Positions 52,428 to 57,397 of a stretch of 57,397 nucleotides of DNA are shown here, piece after piece (the stretch's first letter is position 1; every line of letters begins with the position of its first letter). Below the pieces are notes generated by a model. The model was not told the DNA's origin and searched no databases. It saw only the letters and a program-made list of their open reading frames with translations. The position numbers and the translations under genes were made by a program. The stretch is from an uncultured bacterium (GTDB lineage Bacteria > Verrucomicrobiota > Kiritimatiellia > RFP12 > UBA1067), in the NCBI GenBank assembly GCA_902780865.1, contig CACZHC010000018.1:1-57397 (forward strand), in the 5' to 3' direction.

Positions 52428-52495
52428 ATTGTATCATATCTTCGTCGCGCCCGTCAAGGGGGAATCTGAAAAATTTTTCAAAAAAAATTTTCATT
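52428..52495 (-). promoter_or_regulatory. strong sigma-70 promoter with AT-rich upstream element
   Basis: TTGACG (52457-52452), 18-base spacer, TACAAT (52433-52428), preceded by a run of A and T (52467-52495) that resembles an UP element. It drives the leader and the Cys-rich gene. The rest of the 52123-52490 gap is the leader described separately. The AT-rich palindrome GAAAAATTTTTC may also end transcription of the ClC gene. Confidence 0.7.
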
Positions 52496-53816
52496 CACCA
52501 CGATGGACTGGAGACGTCTCGCGACTGTGCGGTTGGCTGCGGTAGAGCGACCATCCGTTGTTGAGCCAGAACGCAATTCCGCACACCCACATCGCGGGCG
52601 CGAGCAGCTGATGATTGCCGGAGATCTCAGCGACCATCACGATCGCAGTCATTGGGATTCGCACGGAGCTCGCGAGAAATCCCGCCATGCCGACAAGCGC
52701 AAATGCAGACGGATGCACGCCCCACGACGCAGGCAGAACGCGCGCGAAGAATATGCCTGTAGCAGCGCCGAGCGTTGCGCCGCAAACGAGCGCCGGCGCG
52801 AATATCCCGCCTGAGCCACCGGAGCCGACGGTGAACGAAGTAGAGACGACGTTGAGAAAGAAGATCGCGAGAAACACGAATGCGTTGCCGTTCTCGACGA
52901 GGCAGCGGCGGATGATCGGATAGCCCGCGCCGTATACGCCTGGAAATATGAAGTAGCCGAGAAGGCCGACGACGAGACCGCCGACGACGACCTTCGCAAA
53001 ACCGGGGATGCGGAGATTCGCGAACGTCTCCTCGGTGCCGCGGAAGAAGCTGATGTAGAATCGCGCGCCAAACGTTATGATAAGCGCGAGCGCGAAATAC
53101 GGAAGAAGCCTCAGCGCATTCTCGTATGCGCAGGGCGGCATCGCGAAGAGCGGCTGCCACCCGAAGAAGTACGCGTAGATCGTGTACGAGATCGGCGCGG
53201 CAATGAAGCACGGGAGAACCGTTTCGTACTCGACGTCGCTCGACGAGTAGAAGATCTCGAAGCCGAAGATCGCGCCGGCGAGCGGCGCCTGGAAAAGCGC
53301 GGCTATGCCGGCGGCGAGACCTGCGGCCATCAATATGCGCCTCGCGCGCACAGTGAGATTTAGCATGCGCGCAACCACGCTGCCGCATGCAGCGCCGATG
53401 AGAGTCACTGGGCCTTCGTATCCCGCGGAACCGCCGGAGCCTACGGTCAAGACGGACGCAACGGACTTTATGGGAATGACAGTAGACGTGATGTAGCCGC
53501 CGTGCTGGTGGTACGACTTGATTGCGCTGTCGGTCCCGCGCGCGTGCTCGAGTCGCGCGAACCTCTTTATAAGGACATATCCCGCGAGTGCGCCAAGCGC
53601 CGGCAGGAATATCATCGCCCAGCGGCGGCCAGAAAGCCACGAGCCGCCCATGAGGAGCGACTCGCCGAAGTTGATCATGTAGCGGAAGGCGACGACAACG
53701 AACCCGGTGACGAGCCCTACGAGCATCGACTCCACAAAATACTGCCCGGTGCGGAAGGATATCCCCTTCCCCGCAAGGAGAAATTTCCAGCTCGATATGG
53801 AAATCCGCCTGAACAT
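52491..53816 (-). CDS. ClC-family chloride channel/transporter
   Basis: 441-residue inner-membrane anion channel or H+/Cl- antiporter. Seen: about ten or more hydrophobic segments; the anion-selectivity elements 'TVGSGGSAGYEGPVTLIGAA' (with the gating Glu of the G-x-E-G-P motif) and 'TVGSGGSGGIFAPALVCGAT', and 'PMTAIVMVAEISGNHQLLAP' near the end. No CBS domains follow, as in most bacterial ClC proteins. Seven bases after the DJ-1-like gene. Anion selectivity and whether it is a channel or antiporter cannot be decided. Confidence 0.93.
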   Translation of the reverse strand: MFRRISISSWKFLLAGKGISFRTGQYFVESMLVGLVTGFVVVAFRYMINFGESLLMGGSWLSGRRWAMIFLPALGALAGYVLIKRFARLEHARGTDSAIKSYHQHGGYITSTVIPIKSVASVLTVGSGGSAGYEGPVTLIGAACGSVVARMLNLTVRARRILMAAGLAAGIAALFQAPLAGAIFGFEIFYSSSDVEYETVLPCFIAAPISYTIYAYFFGWQPLFAMPPCAYENALRLLPYFALALIITFGARFYISFFRGTEETFANLRIPGFAKVVVGGLVVGLLGYFIFPGVYGAGYPIIRRCLVENGNAFVFLAIFFLNVVSTSFTVGSGGSGGIFAPALVCGATLGAATGIFFARVLPASWGVHPSAFALVGMAGFLASSVRIPMTAIVMVAEISGNHQLLAPAMWVCGIAFWLNNGWSLYRSQPHSRETSPVHRGE

Positions 53817-53823
53817 GGCGGCA

Positions 53824-54384
53824 TCAGTCGAGAACGTCGGTCACAAGCCCGCGCGCGACTTTCATCGCGTTCTTTTCATCCGTCAGCGTCTTGAGGACTA
53901 CGAGCGCGAACAGCATGGCCGAGCCAGGGGCCTGGCCGGTGATCACGTTGCCGTCCTCGACGACGGGAACGCCCGCGCAGGGACGGTCGAGATCGACAGA
54001 ACACGTCGGATAGCACGTGACATGCTGGCCTTCCTCGAGAACGCCCGCCTCGACGAGAACCGTCGGCGCCGCGCATATCGCCGCGAGAAGGCGGCCTTCG
54101 TCCCTCTGGCGGCGCAGCCGCTCGAGGAGCGCCCGAGACGCCTTGAGGTTCTCGGTGCCCTCGCCGCCGCCCGGCAGGACGATCACGTCGAAGTCGTCCT
54201 TCTCCGCCTCCGAGAAAGGCGCGTCCGCAAGCATGGCGACGCCATGTGCGCTGCGCACCTCGGGGCCTTCCGCGAGAGATGCGGTGACGACCTCGACTCC
54301 GCCGCGGCGGAGAATGTCAATCGCAGTGACGGCCTCGACGTCCTCGAAGCCGTCTGCGAGCACCACAAGCGCCTTAGCCGACAT
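53824..54384 (-). CDS. DJ-1/PfpI family protein
   Basis: 186 residues, DJ-1/ThiJ type. Seen: 'VLADGFEDVEAVTAIDILRR' with the conserved acidic residue, 'FDVIVLPGGGEGTENLKAS', and the nucleophile elbow 'LLAAICAAPTVLVEAGVL' with Cys104. C-terminal 'DGNVITGQAPGSAMLFALVV' matches the DJ-1 family's G-P-G/T ending region. Members act in oxidative-stress or glyoxal defence. The ATG lies 11 bases inside the end of the RRM gene, so the two are translationally coupled. Confidence 0.92.
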   Translation of the reverse strand: MSAKALVVLADGFEDVEAVTAIDILRRGGVEVVTASLAEGPEVRSAHGVAMLADAPFSEAEKDDFDVIVLPGGGEGTENLKASRALLERLRRQRDEGRLLAAICAAPTVLVEAGVLEEGQHVTCYPTCSVDLDRPCAGVPVVEDGNVITGQAPGSAMLFALVVLKTLTDEKNAMKVARGLVTDVLD

Positions 54385-54826
54385 TCTTGGCCTCGTTGCA
54401 CTTCAGCTTGCGACCGAGGATCTCCTTGTCGGAGAGCGCCTTTACGGCCGCGTCGACCTCTGCGCGGTTGGGCATGTGTACGAACCCGAAGCCCTTTGAG
54501 CGGCCGTTGTAGCGGTTCGTGATGATGCGGACGTAGTTGACCTTGCCGTACGCCTCGAACTCCTTGCGGAGCTGGTCTTCGGTGAGGTCGTAGCTGAGGT
54601 TGCCGACGTAGATCTCGATCGACCCGTCGGCAGGTGCGGGATGGACCTTCTCGAACTTCGGCTCGGCGGAACGCTTCGCGGGACGGCGCGAAGACTCGTT
54701 CTGGCCGCCGCACTTGCAGCCGCCGCGCAGCTTGCAGACGATGCACGTCAGGATCACGCCCGCGACGAAGCCGATCGCGCCGGCGATATAGCAGCACACC
54801 TGTGGGTTCTGGCACGTTTCGTTCAT
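54374..54826 (-). CDS. membrane-anchored RRM RNA-binding protein
   Basis: 150 residues. Residues 12-31 form one hydrophobic segment bordered by Cys residues ('CCYIAG', 'TCIVCK', 'GGCKCGG'); residues 45-67 a basic spacer; residues 68-145 one RNA-recognition motif with RNP2 'IYVGNL' (72-77) and RNP1 'KGFGFVHM' (111-118), plus 'LTEDQLRKEFEAYGKV'. Bacterial RRM proteins are usually soluble and about 80-100 residues; a transmembrane anchor that would hold the RRM at the inner face of the membrane is unusual. A 37-base pure purine tract precedes the ATG. Lies between rpoD and the DJ-1-like gene. Might tether mRNAs for secreted proteins at the membrane (speculation). Confidence 0.88.
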   Translation of the reverse strand: MNETCQNPQVCCYIAGAIGFVAGVILTCIVCKLRGGCKCGGQNESSRRPAKRSAEPKFEKVHPAPADGSIEIYVGNLSYDLTEDQLRKEFEAYGKVNYVRIITNRYNGRSKGFGFVHMPNRAEVDAAVKALSDKEILGRKLKCNEAKNVG

Positions 54827-54863
54827 TTTTTCTTCCTCTCTTTTCTTTCTCTTTTCTTCTTTC
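54827..54863 (-). other. 37-nt uninterrupted purine tract before the RRM gene
   Basis: Minus strand reads only A and G from 54863 to 54827, directly up to the ATG. It contains AGAGAGGAAG as a possible ribosome site. It could be bound by RRM proteins or act as a translation enhancer. Confidence 0.6.
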
Positions 54864-54880
54864 GCCGTCCGCCTTGCGGA

Positions 54881-56956
54881 TCAGCTGTTTCGATAGTCAC
54901 CGAGCGATTTCATGCGGCTCGGATGACGCAGTTTCCTGAGCGCCTTCGCCTCGATCTGGCGAATTCGCTCGCGCGTTACGTTGAACAGCCTCCCGACCTC
55001 CTCAAGCGTGCGGCTGTAGCCGTCGGTCAGGCCGAACCTGAAGTCGACGACCTGCCGTTCGCGGTCGGTCAGCGTGTTCAGAATGTCCCTAAGCCTCTCC
55101 TTGAGGAGATGCCCCTCGGTTACTTCGAAGGGGTTCTCGCTCGAGAGGTCGGGGATGAAGTCGCCGTAGTGGGCGTCGTCGTTGTCGCCGACCTTCGACT
55201 GCAGCGAAATCGGCTGCTGCGACATCCTCTTTACCGCCCTTACCTGGTCGGCGGGAAGCCCCATCTCCTTCGAAAGCTCGGCCTCGGTAGGTTCGCGGCC
55301 GAGCTTCTGGATGAGCTTCTTCTGGACGCGCATCAGCTTGTTGATCGTCTCGATCATGTGGACGGGGATGCGGATCGTCCTCGCCTGGTCCGCTATCGCT
55401 CGGGTCGCCGCCTGGCGGATCCACCACGTCGCGTACGTCGAGAACTTGTAGCCCCGCTTGTACTCGAACTTCTCGACCGCCTTCATGAGGCCGGTGTTGC
55501 CCTCCTGGATGAGGTCGAGGAACGAAAGCCCGCGGTTCATGTACTTCTTGACGATCGAGATGACGAGGCGGAGGTTCGCCTCGACCATCTTCGTTCGCGC
55601 AGTCTGCCCGGCCTTGAGGACGCGACGAAGCTCGGAGAAGGTCGTCATGAACTCCTCGGCGGGCATGCCGAACTGCGCCTCGAGCCGCGACATCTTCTCG
55701 CGGACCTGCGCGAGGTCGTTGTCGCGCTTCTTCGACGGACGGGCCTGCATGAGCGCAGACTGCTTCGCGACGAGCGCGCGGTACGGCAGGTAGATGCGCT
55801 CGTCGGCGTCGGCGCAAAGCGTCTCGAGGACCTTCTGCTTGAAGCTAAGGTCAATGAAGCACTGCTTAAGCGCAGCGCGCGCGTTTGCGAGCTTCTTCTC
55901 GGCGTTGCGCACCTCGGTCGAAGTCGGGCGCTTCTTGGCGATCGTAGAAAGGTACTTCGAGCTCGCCTCGACGAGACGGCGCTCAACGTCCTTGATCTGC
56001 TTGCGGAAGCCGGGAATGAGGGCAATGTACGCATCGCGGTTCTCGTCGAACTTGTCGGTGACGATCCTGTCGAAGCGCTCCGACTGCCCCTCCAGCTTGT
56101 CGAGCTGATCGGCGTACATCTTGGGAACGAAGAGGAACCTGTTGAACATGTTCTTCGTCTTCGCCTCGGCGTCCTCGATGGTCTGGCAGATCGTGACCTC
56201 CTCGTCGCGCGACAGGAGCTGCACCTGCCCCATCTGGTGGAGGTACATGCGGATCGGGTCTTCGATCATCTCGGACGCGCGCGCCTTTGGGTCGGACGAC
56301 TTCTGGTTCTTCGCCTCAAGCCACTTCTTGACATCCTCCTCGCGCAGGACCTGCACGCCCAGCGCCTCGAGAATCTTGAGATACCGATCTGACTGGATCG
56401 CGTCGACGATGTTGGAGGGGAGTATCTGGTTCAGCTCCTCGTAGGTGATGTAGCCGCCATTCGCCTCGCTGCGGCGCTTCACGTCGACGATGACGTCGTT
56501 CAGCTCGGTCTCGCGAAGGATCGACATGCCCTCCATGGACGGAAGGACCGTCTCCGACGCCTCGATGTCGTCTGCGCCGAAACTCGGGAGAGGCTGGGGG
56601 GGAAGCGCGGCTTCAGACTCGTCGGCGTCGGGAGCCCGCGTGTCGTCTTCGTGCTCCTCCTCGCGTTCGACCTCGGCGACCAGCAAGTCGTCGTCAAGGG
56701 CCTCGTCGTCTATTCTCTCGTCGGCATCCGCCGGGGGAAGGTCGTCGCCCACATCTTCTTCGGACGCAGCGACTTTGCCGTGCAACCGGGCAGATTTCGC
56801 CTTGGAACCCTTCTTGCCTGTGCCAGACTTCGGCCCCGCCTTTTTGGCGGGCGTCTTTGCAGAAACGGACTTCTTCTTGCCCTTCTCGGGCGTCTTCGAC
56901 AGCTTCTTCGTTAGCTTTTTCGCGGCCTTCTTCAGGGCCTTCTTCACATTCGCCAT
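54881..56956 (-). CDS. rpoD: RNA polymerase primary sigma factor (sigma-70)
   Basis: 691 residues from the ATG at 56956 (GGAG five bases upstream). Residues 1-62: Lys/Ala-rich basic tail ('[20 protein letters not shown]'), then an acidic stretch to about 145. Region 1.1-like '[20 protein letters not shown]'; region 1.2 '[20 protein letters not shown]'; region 2 '[20 protein letters not shown]' and '[20 protein letters not shown]'; region 3 '[20 protein letters not shown]'; region 4 '[20 protein letters not shown]' with the helix-turn-helix that reads the -35 box. Complete and normal for a housekeeping sigma, in line with the TTGACA/TATAAT promoters seen here. The basic tail resembles histone H1-like sequences and is not part of standard sigma-70. 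Confidence 0.97.
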   Translation of the reverse strand: MANVKKALKKAAKKLTKKLSKTPEKGKKKSVSAKTPAKKAGPKSGTGKKGSKAKSARLHGKVAASEEDVGDDLPPADADERIDDEALDDDLLVAEVEREEEHEDDTRAPDADESEAALPPQPLPSFGADDIEASETVLPSMEGMSILRETELNDVIVDVKRRSEANGGYITYEELNQILPSNIVDAIQSDRYLKILEALGVQVLREEDVKKWLEAKNQKSSDPKARASEMIEDPIRMYLHQMGQVQLLSRDEEVTICQTIEDAEAKTKNMFNRFLFVPKMYADQLDKLEGQSERFDRIVTDKFDENRDAYIALIPGFRKQIKDVERRLVEASSKYLSTIAKKRPTSTEVRNAEKKLANARAALKQCFIDLSFKQKVLETLCADADERIYLPYRALVAKQSALMQARPSKKRDNDLAQVREKMSRLEAQFGMPAEEFMTTFSELRRVLKAGQTARTKMVEANLRLVISIVKKYMNRGLSFLDLIQEGNTGLMKAVEKFEYKRGYKFSTYATWWIRQAATRAIADQARTIRIPVHMIETINKLMRVQKKLIQKLGREPTEAELSKEMGLPADQVRAVKRMSQQPISLQSKVGDNDDAHYGDFIPDLSSENPFEVTEGHLLKERLRDILNTLTDRERQVVDFRFGLTDGYSRTLEEVGRLFNVTRERIRQIEAKALRKLRHPSRMKSLGDYRNS

Positions 56957-56965
56957 GGTTGCTCC

Positions 56966-56997
56966 AGTATACAATCCACCCAACTGCACTTTGTCAA
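56966..56997 (-). promoter_or_regulatory. possible proximal rpoD promoter
   Basis: TTGACA (56997-56992) and TATACT (56971-56966) with a 20-base spacer, longer than ideal. The -10 box is nine bases before the ATG, the same layout as other starts in this window. Confidence 0.4.
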
Positions 56998-57008
56998 GTG
57001 GTTTGAAT

Positions 57009-57017
57009 AGTATACCA
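57009..57017 (-). promoter_or_regulatory. extended -10 rpoD promoter, distal
   Basis: TGG-TATACT on the minus strand (57017-57009). No clear -35. It gives a leader of about 45 nt for rpoD. Confidence 0.45.
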
Positions 57018-57057
57018 CAATTTTTCGTCCGCGTGTGGGGAAAAATGAGAATTTTTA

Positions 57058-57120
57058 ACGCAGAGACGCAGAGCCGCAGAGTGTGCAGAGACTTTTGGGG
57101 CGCATTTTAGCCGTGCAGAG
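57058..57120. repeat. GCAGAG-rich short repeats upstream of rpoD
   Basis: GCAGAG occurs at 57060, 57068, 57076, 57085 and 57115, spaced mostly 8-9 bases. The stretch from 57058 to 57170 has no gene and shows further loose GTGTAGA/GTGCAGA units. No function assigned. Confidence 0.6.
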
Positions 57121-57210
57121 GTGGAGATGTGGAGAAGAAGCCGTGCAGAACGTGTAGATCGTGTAGAACCAATAAGGCGCACCATCGCTCCCGTTACTGT
57201 ATCAATGCAA

Positions 57211-57397
<187 letters not shown>

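Noticed and set aside
52467..52495. AT-rich run as an origin or DnaA-box region
   Set aside because: No TTATCCACA-type boxes nearby; it fits an UP element before a strong promoter better.
54641..56392. 583-residue plus-strand reading frame opposite rpoD
   Set aside because: It lies antisense to a complete sigma-70, has a low-complexity Leu/Arg/Asp/Glu composition expected from the complement of a GC-rich gene, and shows no motif or ribosome site.

Overview
All 34 protein-coding genes that I can support lie on the minus strand, so the window reads as a run of co-oriented operons transcribed from high to low coordinates. The DNA is GC-rich. The gene families point to a Gram-negative member of the PVC group, most likely a gut-type Kiritimatiellota or Verrucomicrobiota. 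The signs are a sigma-70 with a basic N-terminal tail, TolC and Wzm/Wzt systems, many very large secreted proteins with InlB/Listeria-Bacteroides repeats, BspA-type leucine-rich repeats, parallel beta-helices, and recurring C-terminal beta modules with a GTFKGSF-like motif. The taxonomy is an inference from gene content; no rRNA is present.

Layout, in transcription order. (1) 57397-57211: the 3' end of a group II intron (catalytic domain V and downstream), cut by the window edge. (2) 56956-52491: rpoD, a membrane-anchored RRM protein, a DJ-1/PfpI protein and a ClC channel. (3) 52457-51307: a strong promoter, a structured leader of about 300 nt, and a Cys-rich secreted protein. (4) 51212-35631: a PpiC-type foldase, then a locus of secreted thioredoxin-fold/beta-module proteins, an O-antigen-ligase-like protein, two HEAT-like anchored proteins, a second Cys-rich secreted protein and a WbaP-type initiating sugar transferase. 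(5) 35464-31493: a giant BspA-type surface protein. (6) 31380-21401: Wzm/Wzt polysaccharide ABC exporter followed by three large multi-domain glycosyltransferases. (7) 21335-10402: a GT2-RgpF-ParB-like fusion, a 1668-residue beta-helix protein, an InlB-repeat protein and a radical SAM/SPASM enzyme. (8) 10315-1840: rfbCADB (dTDP-L-rhamnose) and four glycosyltransferases. (9) 1780-1: TolC-type channel and a truncated HlyD/MacA-type adaptor.

Working together, the core of the window makes a rhamnose-containing surface glycan. WbaP loads the first sugar on undecaprenyl phosphate, RfbCADB supplies dTDP-rhamnose, the glycosyltransferases (two with a rhamnan-synthesis RgpF domain) extend the chain, Wzm/Wzt exports it, and the ligase-like protein may attach it. 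Interleaved are large secreted surface proteins that the glycan machinery or the radical SAM enzyme could modify.

The points most worth a second look are: a perfect 38-bp tandem duplication that frameshifts a glycosyltransferase (candidate phase switch); the radical SAM/SPASM enzyme coupled to an InlB-repeat protein with a cytoplasmic leader-like N-terminus; the secreted thioredoxin/beta-module locus; the GT2-RgpF-ParB-like fusions; a nearly identical C-terminal cassette in two genes 17.8 kb apart; a structured leader RNA; and a recurring promoter layout with the -10 box 6-9 nt from the start codon, suggesting leaderless mRNAs.
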